Below, in pieces: positions 36,163-48,402 of a stretch of DNA of 64,000 nucleotides; the stretch's first letter is position 1; every line of letters starts with the position of its first letter. The stretch comes from Marvania coccoides (Eukaryota > Chlorophyta > Trebouxiophyceae > Chlorellales > Chlorellaceae), in the NCBI GenBank assembly GCA_963854735.1, contig OY978097.1:1240001-1304000 (forward strand), in the 5' to 3' direction. The position numbers were made by a program, and so were the translations under genes. The notes below the pieces were generated by a model. That model worked only from the letters and a program-made list of their open reading frames with translations. It was not told the origin of the DNA and searched no databases.

Positions 36163-36255
36163 GTTTTGTTTTGTTTTGTTTTGTTTTGTTTTGTTTTGTT
36201 TTGTTTTGTTTTGTTTTGTTTTGTTTTGTTTTGTTTTGTTTTGTTTTGTTTTTGA
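36163..36255. repeat. TTTTG pentanucleotide array
   Basis: About 18 near-perfect tandem TTTTG units immediately after the palindromic element. The open frames through it are artefacts of the repeat. It lies between the stops of two convergent genes. The rest of the 35708-36358 spacer is AT-rich with nothing else recognised. Confidence 0.95.
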
Positions 36256-36358
36256 GTCGAATGGTGGTGTGTTCGTTGTGTTGGTTGAGGTATTATTCCT
36301 CAATAAAAAAGGAAGTGGTTTTACATAATACATATCAAAACATGTTAATTATCTCATT

Positions 36359-39300
36359 CTATTTCTTTGACAAGGATTTTTTTTTGGTGGGAGGGGGGGT
36401 AGATTTTGGAGCAGCTGCCACAGCCCGCTTTTTCCCAGCCGTGGCAACAGCAACCGGTTTCTTTCCCTCCTGTTTGGCTGGAAAAGCATCCAACAGGCCC
36501 GCCAACCGCGTCAGCTGGGAGTCAGTTGAGTTGGCTTCGAGGGCTGCCGCCAGCGCATCAGACACCTGCTTCGCCGTCTCAGCATCCAGCAACCCCGCTA
36601 TCAACCCCTTGCCGCCTTCCTGCAGCTGGCTCAGCACGCCGCAGACCGCCTTGAGCACCTCAGTGCGCCGCTTCTTCGCAAAGGGCTCGGTGACGGCGGT
36701 GAGCAGCGCCGCCCCAAACGCCGCTGCGTTGGCGTTCAGCGCGACCAGCATCTCGCCCTCATCCGCGGCCTTGGCTGCCACCTCCAGCAGCGCAAACGCC
36801 TCCTGCCGGGTGTAGTCATTGCGGCCAGAGGCGCAGGCCTCCAGCACGCTGGGCAGCGACGCAGAGGCTGCGGCGGGCACGCGCCGCAGCAGCTGCTCGA
36901 AGAAAGGCCGGTGCAGCCTGGTCTTCTTCTTGTCAAAGTAGTCGTCGAGCGCCGCCGACAGCGACTCTGCCGCCGCAGCCGGGGCGCACGCAAACCCGAT
37001 TCGCAGCAGAAAGGCGAGAGCGGAGCACGCACCTTCCTGTGTCACCTTGTCCTCGCTGCGCGACGCCAGGTAGAGGGCCCGCCTCAACTGGGCGCCAAAG
37101 TCGTCGTCCTCCAGCTCAAGGTCGCCCACCTCAGGCTTGCACCTGGACAGCTGGTTGCGCAGCAGCCCCGCCAGGCGCTCGGCCAGGCCCAGGTCACCGC
37201 TGGCCTTGCGAGCAGATGCCAGGGACTCCAGCAGCGGGGCCGCAAGATCGATGAGGAGCGGGCTGCCGGGCGCCTTTTTCATCAGCGCCTCCAAGCACGC
37301 CAGCGCCCGCAACTTGAAGCCCACCATGTCTTGGTGCACGCGCTTGCTGTCTTTGCCCTTTTGCATGCTGGTAAAGTAGGCGCCCAGCTGCGCGTCCATG
37401 CGAAACATGTGTTCGTCCGTCACCCCCTCGTCCTCGTCAGAGTCGCGTTCGTTTTCCTCGTCGATGCCGTCCGCCTCCTCTTCCTCCACCTCGCTTTCCT
37501 CCTCGCTTTCGCCCTCCCCTTCACTCCCTCCCTCCTTCCCTTCTTCCTCATCATCACTCTCCCCCTCCTCTTCATCATCACCCTCCCCAACCTCGTTCAA
37601 CGGCTTCAAAATCACCTCCAGCAGGTCCTGCAGGCCCGTCGCGGTGACATGCCCTGCAAACACCTTGAACAGCCGTTCTGCTGCGTCTCGGAGCGGGGCA
37701 GATGGCAGCGGCGCTTCGTTTCTCGACAGAATTGACAGCACAATGTCCACCATGGCGTCTGCCCAGTGGACTGCCTCCTCGCCCTCACCACCACCACCAC
37801 CACCACCACCACCAGCCACCTCCCCTAAGTCGTCTTCAAACACTTCGCTTGCCACGTGCGCCAGATCTACAGCCAGTGCGGGGTCTGCAGCTGCTGGGTG
37901 AAGGAAAGAGTGCAGCTCGAGCAAGGAGGCCAGGTAAAGAAGGGCCTCGGCCTGCTTGTGGGCTTCCGAGGGCTGTTTGCCTCCAGCCACCCGTTCCAGG
38001 GCCTGCCGCAGCGTGGACAGCGTGTCGCACGCCATCTTGGACTCGTCGGTGGGCTCCTGGGCAAGCTGCACGCCCGACGCCACAGATTCTTCCACCTGTG
38101 CTGTAAACGCGACCAGCGGGCTCCTACCCTGCTGCAGCTCGGGTTTCGCGGTCAGCTTGGCCCTGCTGACCGCGTCTAAAGTTGAGACCAGCAGGCTGGC
38201 ACAGTGGGTCTGCAGCTCAAGACTGTCTGCATCCGAGCTGCTGCCACCTCCTGCCTGCGCAAAACCAATTTGTTGAATTTAATTGAATGAGCCAAACGAA
38301 TACCCAGGTCTACTAAATATAGATAGAAACTACAATTATAAAAATACCTCAAGGAAAGCTCCCTTTTCCAGCAAAAAGCCGAGAACGTCCTCCGCCACTG
38401 CACTCCCTCCTCCGCCTTGCCGCCCCTTTGCGATGGCGACCAGCTGCCCCAGCACCCATTTTTGGCGCCCGCGATTGGCGGCATCCACTGCTCCCCCCTC
38501 AGCCAGCGCATTGTACTCCTCTTTGAGCTGCGCCACCCGCGAGTCGGCATCGGCGCTCGAGTTCTCTGCGCCCTTTTGGGTGCGAGAAAGCTTGGCCAAA
38601 ATGCCACCGTGACGTTCCAGTGCCAGCAGCATCTTGGCCCTGCTGCCAGCGTCTGCCCGCTGGACTGTCGCTTGCAGCTTTTCCATGCATAGCTGGGCCA
38701 CCGCGTGCAGGGGGCTGGCCTTCTTCGCCGCGTTGCTAGCCAGGGCACGCAGAAAATTGGGCGAGAGCAGGTCCGACGCGCTCTGTGGCCTGCAGTAAGA
38801 AAAGGACAAACATTGATAAAAAAAAGTCTCGATAAAAGCAATCCCAAACAAAATATAAATTACTTACGCGACCAGAGAAATTGTGGCGGTGAACAAGGTG
38901 AAGCCGAGGTACTTTCGCTCCTGCGATGCCGACTCAAAGATGTCCTCTTCCACCAAGACCCGCCAAAATGCCTCCAACTCGGGGACAGCCGCGCCAGGGC
39001 TGTGCTGCGCCTCCTGGCCAGCAGCGGCTTCCGCAGAGTATCCTGGCAGCAGCAGCGCCAGCAGTGTGGGCCACACCGTGTGCAGCCGCGGATGGCCCTG
39101 GGTTGTGGGACGCAGGAGCGGCGCCACTTTGTCGAGATGGTTTTCAGAAAAAAGAGCTGCAGCCACGGCAGTGTTGCCCTTGTCCTTGGAGTTCCGCCCC
39201 TGCGTGAATACTTGGGCTGACGGCGCCGCCGAGCAGGCGGGCAGCAGCCCGCAGGCTTTGCGCAGCTCTGCAGGCATGAACCGCCACAGCCGGAGCGCCA

Positions 39301-40165
39301 GCATCAGCACCTCTGGAGATGACTGCGCGAAAGGCACGGTCAGCCAGGCTCTGAGCTGCTGAGCCCCGGTGAGGACCTCCTCCATCACCCCGTTGTTACT
39401 CTCAGCCACTTCCAAAATGACCATTGCTGCGGGAGAAGAAACGTTTGTCAATGTGAGAAAGGCGGCCAGAACAATACAATTCAGGTAAAATAAAAAGGGA
39501 AAAGAATAATATATAATAAAAAGTACCTGCAGCTTCTCGCAAGAATGATTTCTTGTGCGCCAGGGCCACAGCTTGCTCAACGACCGAGGTGGCCATCGCG
39601 GTGTCCAGTTCCCTCCCACGCACGACGGCTCCCAGCCCAAAGAGCTGGCCGAAAAATTCGTCTCGCGAACCTCCGTGCGTCATGTCCTGGAAGCTCTCCA
39701 GCAGGGCCAGCACGTCATCATGCAGAAAGCAGTCCAGCTGTCGAAGTGCCGCCGACAGGGCCAGGGCAAACCCCTGACGTGCGCCCTCTCTGCTTGACGT
39801 CAGACCTTTGTACAGCCTTTTCACTGCGTAAGCCACCAGCGGGGAGCAGTGCGCGACTGCTTTATCCACGGCCGAGGTCTTGTCGTCGGCTGCCTCTTGG
39901 GCCTCATCGCTGCCAACCCCGTGCTCCTGCTGCGACGTTTTTAGGTGGTTGATCAACCGCGTTGCTGCATCAACTCGTTGCGAGGCGTCGATGGATGCCA
40001 AATCCCAGAAACAGGAGAGAACCTGCGGGGAAAGTGTGGGGAAGGAAAAAGTGAGGATTCTAACATGCATGCACATATATTAACTATCAAATATATGAAA
40101 GGGTGCTCAATGATAAATAATAGCAGGGCGCTTGCCTCTTCGCTGACGTCTAATGCAGTGACCAT
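36359..40165 (-). CDS. POL5: Pol5/MYBBP1A family nucleolar protein (DNA polymerase phi)
   Basis: HEAT-repeat-like nucleolar protein needed for rRNA synthesis and pre-ribosome assembly; called DNA polymerase phi in yeast though it is not a replicative polymerase. Exons 40165-40136, 40022-39527, 39426-38868, 38789-38348 and 38254-36359 join in phase to 1140 residues. The match starts at VLSCFWDLASIDASQRVDAA, the conserved N-terminus, and helical repeats continue throughout. A long acidic tract (residues about 720-770, almost all E/D) splits the repeats, as in the family. The C-terminus is Lys/Ala/Pro-rich (nucleolar type). The first exon gives only ten codons and its donor is GC (GAG/GCAAGC); an open frame without ATG extends upstream, so the start is uncertain. 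TGTAA lies 34 bp past the stop. Confidence 0.85.
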
Positions 40166-40778
<613 letters not shown>

Positions 40779-43700
40779 TCACTTGGCGTCGTACCATGTC
40801 TCTGCGTACTTGCTGTCCACCGACAGCTCCACCCGCAGCGGGTCCCCTCCCGCCGTGCCAAACGGGCTGCGCATGCACTCCACCACAATCGCTTGCGCCT
40901 CCGCCGCGCTGTCCTTTGGGCCCTCCAGGATCACCTCGTCGTGCACCTGCAGCAACAGCCGCCACCCCAGCTCCTTCAGCCTCGGGTGAGCATCTATCCG
41001 CAGCATGGCAGCAGTGGCCACGTCGGCAGCAGACCCCTGGATGGGGGTGTTGATGGCAGCCCGCAACGCGTGCGCCTGCACAGCCTTGTTCTTGCTCATG
41101 GCATCAGGCAGCTGTCGTCGCCGCCCCAAAATCGTGTTCACGTAGCCTTTTTCTTTTGCCAGATTGTGCTGCCTTTTCTGCCAATCCTGCACCTCTTTTC
41201 TGTCACCGTACCACCGCGCTACCGTCTCCTCTGCCTCCTTCAGCGTCACGCCCCAGTCCTTGCTGAGCCCGTGTGCAGTCTTGCCGTACGCGATGGAGAA
41301 GTTGAGAACCTTTGCTTTTCGGCGCTCGGCGCCAAACAGGTCCTTCAACAGCGGCACCTCGGCGGCCTCCGCGCCGGCGTCAGACTCCAGCCGGCACGTA
41401 CCCGCCTTGATCGCATCTTGGATGTAATCATACATGCCCAGAGCCGTGCGAGAGTGGAAATCACCGCCCAGGCGGAACGCCTCCAGCATGGAGTTGCAGT
41501 TGGCCATGTGGGCAAGGATTCGCAGCTCCAGCTGGCCATAATCAGCGACGATCAGTGTTTTCCCAGCGGAGCGGTCGGCAGTGAAGGCCTTGCGCACCTT
41601 GTAGCGGTCTTTCTCCAGCGCAGGCTGGTTCTGGAGATTGGGCCGCCGCGCCGACAGCCGCCCCGTCTCGGTGTTGATGTTCAGGGAGCAGTGCACGCGG
41701 TACACGCCCGAGCCGTCTGGCTTGGAGATATCGTCGGATTGGAGGGGCACGATGAAGTTGGAAAGCAGGGTGTCGATGGCTGAGGCGTTGACCAAGGCAT
41801 CCACAGCAGAGCACGCTTCCAACCCATCCCGGCGGTCTCCAAAGCACGAGTACAGCTTGCCATAGCCATTTGCCACCGCTTCAGCTGCCAGCTCTTCTGT
41901 CAGCCCCTTGTCCGTCTTGCGCTCCTTCAGCTCGTTCTGCCGCTCCCGCTGCACCGCTTTGATTTTGGCGTCGTCGGTGGACCACTCCTCAAAATCTTCT
42001 CGCAAAACCTCCAGTCCGCTGGGCTCCGCAGGCACAGCAGCCGCAGCATCAGCCGCGTTCAGCTCCGCCAGCGCCTTTTGCGCGCGCCCTGGCTTGCCAG
42101 CCAGCCCCTTGAGCACGACAGTCGAGCACGCCGGGGTGCCAGACGGGGTGAACACCTCGGGGGTCAGTCGAGACGCCTGTTCTGGACCCCATACGCTGTG
42201 CAGCGTGATGTCCATTGTCTTCTTCGCCTTTTTTCCCTCTTCAGATGGCAGCTGGTTGGGCACCTTGAAAACGCGCGAGAGGGGCACGAACTCCCCCTCT
42301 TTTTTCTTCGCCACGCCGCCGAACAACAGCTGCAGCACCTGCGGTCCCGAGCCCACGTTCATGTAGGCCGCGTCTGCCACTTTGGAGGTCGCCCAGCTGC
42401 GGAATCGGCGCTTGGCCTCCTCCTCTTCAGCCACTGCGCGCTGCTCCGCCTCCGCCAAATGGGAGCGGTCCACAGCCACCCCGGCGGCCTCCAGGTCCGT
42501 CAAAAGCTCCCCAAATGGGCGCCACACCTCACAGTATACCTCCCACAGCGTGCGGATCTTCACGTCAGAGCGCTCGTACGCCTTTTGCACGTAGGCATCC
42601 ACGTACTCTTCCACGTCTATTGTCTTGAGCTGGCTTTCCAGAGCGCGGTACAGATCGTACGTGGACTTGGCGTCATAGGCGGAGTAGTTCACCCACTGCC
42701 ACCGCGTGTCTTCGCTGATTTGCAGCTCGTGCACCGGCGGCAGCACCGTCAACTTGCCCTCTGTGCCGTCCTTCTTCACGTTGCGCCGCCCAAACAGCTT
42801 CTTCATCGATATCTTGCCGCGCACCTCGCCTGCAGTGGCCTCCCCCATCAGCGAAGCTTCAGCTGCGGCACAAAAGCAAAACAAAAAGCGTTGAGAAATA
42901 CTCAATTTAAAATGCTTTGAAATTGTTCGACTCCAGCCCCCCAAATCAAAATACCCCCCCACCCCCCCCCGCCCCACCCGATAAAAAACAAATGGAAAAA
43001 ACAATAGTTATTTATCTACTCACATGACAGCGCCTCCAGCGAGTACCCTCCTTTGCCAACCCTGCTGGAGTCCCACAGCCTGGCCATATGCATCGTATCC
43101 CCTCCAAACCCCTTCATCTCCACCCCCATCCGCTCCATCACGTGCCGATCGAATGAGTAGTTGTGCCACACCTTGGCCAAATTAGACGCTGCAAAAAAGG
43201 GACGGAAAGCATCCAAAATGGCGGCCGCTTCGCCAGCCTTGGCCTCATCGCCGTCCAGATACGTGTCGACCCACAGCATAGACCGTTTTGGCGCTCCCTC
43301 TGGCAGCGGCGAGTCTCCAAAATTGACGTCAGGTCCGCAGTAGACGGAAAAACAAATGACTTTGCCGTGGCAGCACGGGGAGTGCTTGGTGACTTCGATG
43401 TCCATCACCTCCGTGTCGCAGGCGAACACTCGGTTGGCCAGGTCGGGGGACAGCAGCAGCTCTGCCGCTTTGCGTGCTGACTCAATAGAGTTGACCACAT
43501 GCACGTCTGGAGGGGGCTCGTTCTTGTAGGTGTCGGCAACCACCTCGTCGGACACTTCCACGCTGAAATCTTCGCCCTCCTCGTCAGCTGCAACGTGAGC
43601 AGCCAAGGGAGCGGCCGCGGATGTGTGCAGCAAAGTCGAAGCCGGGGGGGCGCTGCTGCTACCAGCGTTGAAAGAAGAAGATGATGATGATGAAGGAGAA

Positions 43701-44245
43701 GAAGAAGGCGATGGGGTGGCTTCTAGTGCTGCAGGCTTGAGAGATGGCGATGATGCGGTGGGGGAGCTGAAGTCAGATGATAGCGGCATTATCGGTGCTG
43801 CAAGGACTGCACCGCCGTTGGAATCTTGCAAATACGCACCATTTGAAAGCCGCGATGCAAGGTGGGACCGTTCATACTGCGTTTTGCATGGCAATCCTGG
43901 CGAGTTTTTTTTCTTCTGCTGCTCTAGCGCGTCACGCCTTAATTTGGCGAATTCCATTTGGGAACTCGAGCCGGCTACTCTCGGAGAGAGACCGTTCCTT
44001 CGGAATGAATCAACTCCACCCCCACTGCTGGTACTGCTGTGAAAAGGGCTGGAGGTGGCGCGGCAGGGGAGGGCTGCAGTGTGCCGCCGGTGGAGGCCAA
44101 GGCCGCCGTCCCTGGCGCCCGAGAAGGTCCGCATCACCGCCATATATAGAGTCCTCGTCACTTCCCTGCTCGACATGAAAGGGCTGCCGCTGGAGTTGGT
44201 CAGGGGCAGTCTGTCTGCGAGTGAAAAATGTGGTGCTCCAAGCAT
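40779..44245 (-). CDS. POP: Organellar DNA polymerase, PolA family (POP type)
   Basis: Family A replicative polymerase of plastids and mitochondria in plants, algae and protists. Exons 44245-43024 and 42862-40779 join in phase to 1101 residues. Start taken at MLGAPHFSLADRLPL; an upstream exon is possible. The first about 240 residues are low-complexity and include presequence and Ser-rich runs. The 3'-5' exonuclease is complete: FACDTEV (Exo I, about 277), HNYSFDRHVM (Exo II, about 360), YSAYDAKSTYDL (Exo III, about 468). Polymerase motifs: A, DYGQLELRILAH (about 847); B, RRKAKVLNFSIAYGKT (about 920); C, LQVHDEVI (about 1044). So it should be proofreading and active. The 201-bp divergent spacer separates it from the QSOX gene. 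With GyrA and EndoG it makes three organelle DNA proteins in this window, probably unlinked in regulation. Confidence 0.95.
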
Positions 44246-44446
44246 CTCTCTGCGTCCTACGCCATTCTGTGCACACCACAATATTGGGTCAGGCGTAAAA
44301 CAAAAATAAATATATTATTTATTATTTGGGTAGCAGGAAAAAACGCCGCTCCATATGAAAATGAAAAATAGCAGCAAAACTTTCCCTTTGCGAGCGACCT
44401 GTTGTTCTTATTTAATTTATTACAGGCTTCAAGCCTCGTGGCCAAG

Positions 44447-46017
44447 ATGGCCATCGATGCAGCGCTGGCGGTGCGGGTCACGCTCGCACTGCTGGCAACA
44501 ATAATAATAATTGCTCGTGCGGACGGTTCTTCACCCAAAATTGTGCAGCTGGGCGCTAAAAATTTCACAGATGCAGTGGAGGAGATGAAGGATCAGTACG
44601 ATTTCGTGTTGATGGAGTTTTACGCGAGCTGGTGAGTCGCTGGTGGTGCAAAGTAGCTGCGGGGCGTCGTGCAAGCAGCTGTACTCCTCTCAGAGCGCTC
44701 ACGCTTTCGGGAGCTGTTTAATGCAGGTGTCCAACGTGCCGAGCTTTCCAGCCAATATACGAAAAGATCAATGAGGAGATTGCAGCCTGGAGAGAGGCAA
44801 ACCATAGAGTGATCGTCGCTCGAATTGACTGTCCAGAGGGCGAAAATTACGCCTTGTGCACCGATTTCAACATCACAATGTACCCCTCTATGTTTATCGG
44901 CACCCCTGGAGCTTTTCGGGCCCGCGCTACAGGCAGACTGTTCCCCATTTCACCACGGTATCGGACGCAAAAGGGGGTGGTTCAGCAGGTCAAGGCCCAC
45001 GTGCTGGGCACGGCGGCCCAAGAGCCAGCCGACGACGACGAAGAAGAATTATCCAAAAGACCAATGTTCACCCGACGCGGCGCGCGGCGCGGGCAACCCA
45101 GCGCGTCTGTGACGGCAGAAGCGGCAGCTCTTCGTGGAGCAGATTGGAACGACGTTGAGGGCGCAGTGGTGAAGTCATGGCAGTACCTTGCCACTCCGCC
45201 CATTCTGCGGGGGACAGAGACACGGCAGGCACTGGCAGCGTGGCTGGACTTGCTGATTGAGGCCCACCCAGAGGAGCGATGTCGGCAAGGAGCAGAGTCG
45301 GCAAAAGAGGTGTTGTCAGCTGCATGGCCGCCCGCTGAAGCGGATGCCAAAGACCCTCAGGCGCTGAAGGACGTCAGCATATGTGGAGAGACGAAGTTTG
45401 CGGAGTGGAAGGGCTGCAAAGGCTCGATGCCGGAGTTGAGAGGGTACACTTGCGGGGTGTGGCAGCTGCTGCACGCGTTGAGCGCGGGAATGCCAGAGTC
45501 TGACAGCCAGAGCGGGCGGCGGTGGTTGTTGGGCATTCGAGGTTTCGTCAAGCACTTTTTCCAGTGCAGCGACTGCTCTCGGCATTTCGTCAAGTATGCC
45601 AGCACTGAGGCGGCAGAAAAGGTTACTACAAAGCGAGAGGCGGTGCTGTGGATGTGGCGAACGCACAACATGGTGAACGAGCGGCTGAAAAAGGAGGAAG
45701 CGGAGAAGAAAACCGGCGACCCCGTGTTTCCAAAGCACATTTTTCCGATGCCAGCGCAGTGCGCCGAGTGCAGGGATGGGCCTGACGAAAACGCCGATTG
45801 GGACGAGGACGAAGTGTATTCTTTCATGCAGTTGTTTTATGGGTCGTCAGACAATAAAATGCGTCTTCCTGGTGTTGTAGCAGGGAACAGCGGAGGGAGC
45901 TCTTCATCGTGGGCTTTGGCGGGTGCTGTGTGTATTGCTGTGCTATCGGCAGTGTATTTGTCTTTACGCCAGAGTGCGCAGTATGCGCTGCGCAAGTCCA
46001 TGTCGAGAATGTTGTAA
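44447..46017 (+). CDS. QSOX: Quiescin-type sulfhydryl oxidase (Trx-Erv fusion)
   Basis: Secretory-pathway enzyme that makes disulfides and passes electrons to oxygen through FAD. Exons 44447-44631 and 44727-46017 join in phase to 491 residues. A signal peptide (VRVTLALLATIIIIARADG) leads into a thioredoxin domain with active site WCPTC, split by the intron between W and C. The Erv/ALR domain follows: GYTCGVWQLLHALS, GIRGFVKHFFQCSDCSRHF (redox CxxC), WMWRTHNMVN (FAD His/Asn), then CAEC. A single transmembrane helix near the C-terminus (WALAGAVCIAVLSAVYLSL) anchors it. CPTC replaces the CGHC usual in QSOX thioredoxin domains, which would alter its redox potential. Confidence 0.92.
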
Positions 46018-46085
46018 TAGAATTGATACAGGCTCAGCTTGCAAACCCGGGAGAGAAAAACAGTATAATGAGAAAAACATTATAA

Positions 46086-46141
46086 AATATAATTATTATA
46101 ATTATAATTATTATAATTATTATAATTATAATAATTATAGA
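46086..46141. repeat. AT-rich TAATTATTA tandem stretch
   Basis: Imperfect repeats of TAATTATTA/TATAAT between the QSOX stop and the mutase start, in a 224-bp plus-strand spacer. Low-complexity DNA; no function assigned. Confidence 0.8.
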
Positions 46142-46241
46142 GGGAAAAAGAAGAGGGGGCCTCAACTGTCCTGCCTTTTTCGCATTTACATGCAAATTTT
46201 AGCATCTGTATTCATTTATACTCTTCTCCACAACATCAAAG

Positions 46242-47855
46242 ATGAACGCAGCGATGTTGGAAGCGAGTGCCAAATTTGCCAAGCCTGCAGATTTTGCACC
46301 GCGGTATGGCACCGCCGGCTTCAGGGCGGAGGCCCACCTGCTCCACTCCACGATGTTCCGATGTGGCATCCTGATGGCCATCCGCGCGCTCAAGACCCAG
46401 CGAGTCACCGGCATCTGCATCACCGCCTCCCACAACCCAGCCCCAGACAACGGCGTCAAGCTGGTGGAACCCACGGGAGAGATGCTGCAGCAGCGCTTCG
46501 AGGCCATCGCCGACGATCTGGCCAACGCCAGCTCCGACGACGCCCTCGCCAAACTGGTGGTCGACTTCATGGCGGCTGAAGGCGTAACAACAGCAGGCAA
46601 AGAAGAAGCAGGCACCGTGTTAATCGCCCACGACACCCGCCCCAGTGGCCCTGAGCTGGCTGCTGCCGCCGCAGCGGGGGTTGCAGCTCTAGGCGTTTCC
46701 CCACGCCTGCTGGGTCACCTCACCACCCCGCAGCTGCACTGGGCGGTCATGCGCACCAACCAAGGCCTCCCTGCTGGAGAGGAGGACTACTGCACCACGC
46801 TGTCCACCGCATTTTTTAAGCTGGCAGGCAAAGCGGAGCCCGCGCAGTCACTGATCGTGGATTGTGCCAACGGCATCGGCGGAGCCAAGATTGCTGCCCT
46901 GGCGCCGCACCTGCTGCCCGCTGGGCTGGTGCTAGAGCTGCGCAACACGGGGGAGGGGGTGCTCAACGACGGGTGTGGCTCAGACTTTGTTCAAAACAAG
47001 CGCATGGTCCCCGAAAGCTTTGGCAATGTTTCTGCCGGAGCTCGCTGCTGCGCGGTGGACGGCGACTCGGACCGCCTGGTCTACTTCACCCCTACCACCG
47101 CAGGGGGCGGCAAGGTGGAGTTGCTGGACGGCGACAAAATCGCTGCGCTGGCTGCAGGGCTGATCAATGATTTGGTGTCCCGCCTGCCTGGCGACCTCAA
47201 AACCAGCACCACAGTGGGCGTGGTGCAGACCGCCTATGCCAACGGATCTTCCAGTAAGTATTTGAAGGAGGTGGTGGGGTGCGAGGTGGCTGTGACCCCC
47301 ACCGGGGTGAAGCATTTGCACGCTGCTGCGCACGCTTTTGACGCTGGAATCTATTTCGAGGCCAACGGCCACGGAACCGTGCTGTTCAAGCCCTCATTCC
47401 TGGAAGCCCTGCGCGCTGTGGCCTCGGAGAGCGCAGCGTCCACGGAGCTGCTGGCGCTGGATGGGGTCATCAACGCTGCAGTGGGCGACGCTGTGAGCGG
47501 CATTCTGCTGGTGGAAGCGGCTCTGCGCCGCAAGGGGTGGACGCTCGAGCAGTGGTCCCAGCTGTACGCCGACCTTCCGTCCCGCCAGCTCAAGGTTCGT
47601 GTGGCAGATCGGGCTGCTATTGTGACCACTGACGCAGAGCGCCGAGTGGCGGAGCCCAGGGCCCTGCAGGAGAAAATTGACGAGGCGGCGGCCGGTGTCG
47701 CTGGAGGGAGGTCGTTTGTGCGGCCTTCGGGCACCGAGGATGTGGTGAGGGTTTACGCCGAAGCTGAGAATGAGGCGGAAATGGAGAAGCTGGCGACAGC
47801 GGTGGCAAAGCTGGTGTACAAACTGGCTGGCGGGGTGGGTGAGGAGCCGCAATAG
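46242..47855 (+). CDS. AGM1: Phosphoacetylglucosamine mutase
   Basis: Interconverts N-acetylglucosamine 6- and 1-phosphate on the path to UDP-GlcNAc in the cytosol. Single exon of 537 residues; ATG preceded by AAAG. Alpha-D-phosphohexomutase motifs in order: active-site phosphoserine in ITASHNPAPDNGVKL (about residue 65), metal-binding DGDSDRLVYF (about 275), sugar-binding FEANGHGTVLF (about 370), and phosphate-binding RPSGTEDVVRVYAEAE (about 490). The short TASHNP-centred domain 1 and length of about 540 match eukaryotic AGM1/PGM3 rather than phosphoglucomutase. Intronless, unlike most neighbours. Confidence 0.96.
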   Translation: MNAAMLEASAKFAKPADFAPRYGTAGFRAEAHLLHSTMFRCGILMAIRALKTQRVTGICITASHNPAPDNGVKLVEPTGEMLQQRFEAIADDLANASSDDALAKLVVDFMAAEGVTTAGKEEAGTVLIAHDTRPSGPELAAAAAAGVAALGVSPRLLGHLTTPQLHWAVMRTNQGLPAGEEDYCTTLSTAFFKLAGKAEPAQSLIVDCANGIGGAKIAALAPHLLPAGLVLELRNTGEGVLNDGCGSDFVQNKRMVPESFGNVSAGARCCAVDGDSDRLVYFTPTTAGGGKVELLDGDKIAALAAGLINDLVSRLPGDLKTSTTVGVVQTAYANGSSSKYLKEVVGCEVAVTPTGVKHLHAAAHAFDAGIYFEANGHGTVLFKPSFLEALRAVASESAASTELLALDGVINAAVGDAVSGILLVEAALRRKGWTLEQWSQLYADLPSRQLKVRVADRAAIVTTDAERRVAEPRALQEKIDEAAAGVAGGRSFVRPSGTEDVVRVYAEAENEAEMEKLATAVAKLVYKLAGGVGEEPQ

Positions 47856-48402
47856 TGAGGGGTAAAGAGTGGAAAGAGAGAGAGAGAGAGAGTTGTTATT
47901 TTGAGTTTGGCCTTGTCTTTTTCTCCCGCTGATTTTTTTTAATCGCTGCCAGAAGTTTTATATTTTATGAACATTTCATTATTTTGTTGGGTCCCATCGT
48001 GCTTTAATTTCCTGAATCGGATCATTTGTTTAGTGCTGCTGGTTGCTCCTGTTCAGTGTCTACTAATATGCTTTCTCCCTCTTTTCTTTTTTGGCGTCGG
48101 AATCACCAAGGTATAATACTATTGCTTGCATTCTTCTCTATCCCATGGCTAAGCACTAGAACTTACAGCACCAGACCCTTTGGCACAGGCACAAACTCAG
48201 CAAAACAAACAAAAAAAGAGAAAGAATTAAAGGGCCGGCGCCCGCCAAAATTAATACTGCCACAGCTTCGCACTGAAATAATGGACGCTACAGCGGAACT
48301 TAGAAGATAAGCACACAATAATCATTATCGTCACCCATCCATCCGTCCGTTACTATCCCTGAATCAAATCACACCACCACTGCAAATATGCTGTTGCGCC
48401 AT
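47856..48402. other. Intergenic between convergent AGM1 and transketolase
   Basis: Contains a GA dinucleotide run at about 47873-47892 just after the AGM1 stop, then AT-rich sequence. A frame starting at 48085 has no support. No RNA or repeat family recognised. Confidence 0.5.

Noticed and set aside
36098..36815. Frames running through the TTTTG array and antisense to the POL5 C-terminus
   Set aside because: Microsatellite plus shadow frame; no coding signal of its own.
48026..48310. Plus-strand frame in the AGM1-transketolase spacer
   Set aside because: Sits in 3' regions of two convergent genes and has low-complexity content only.
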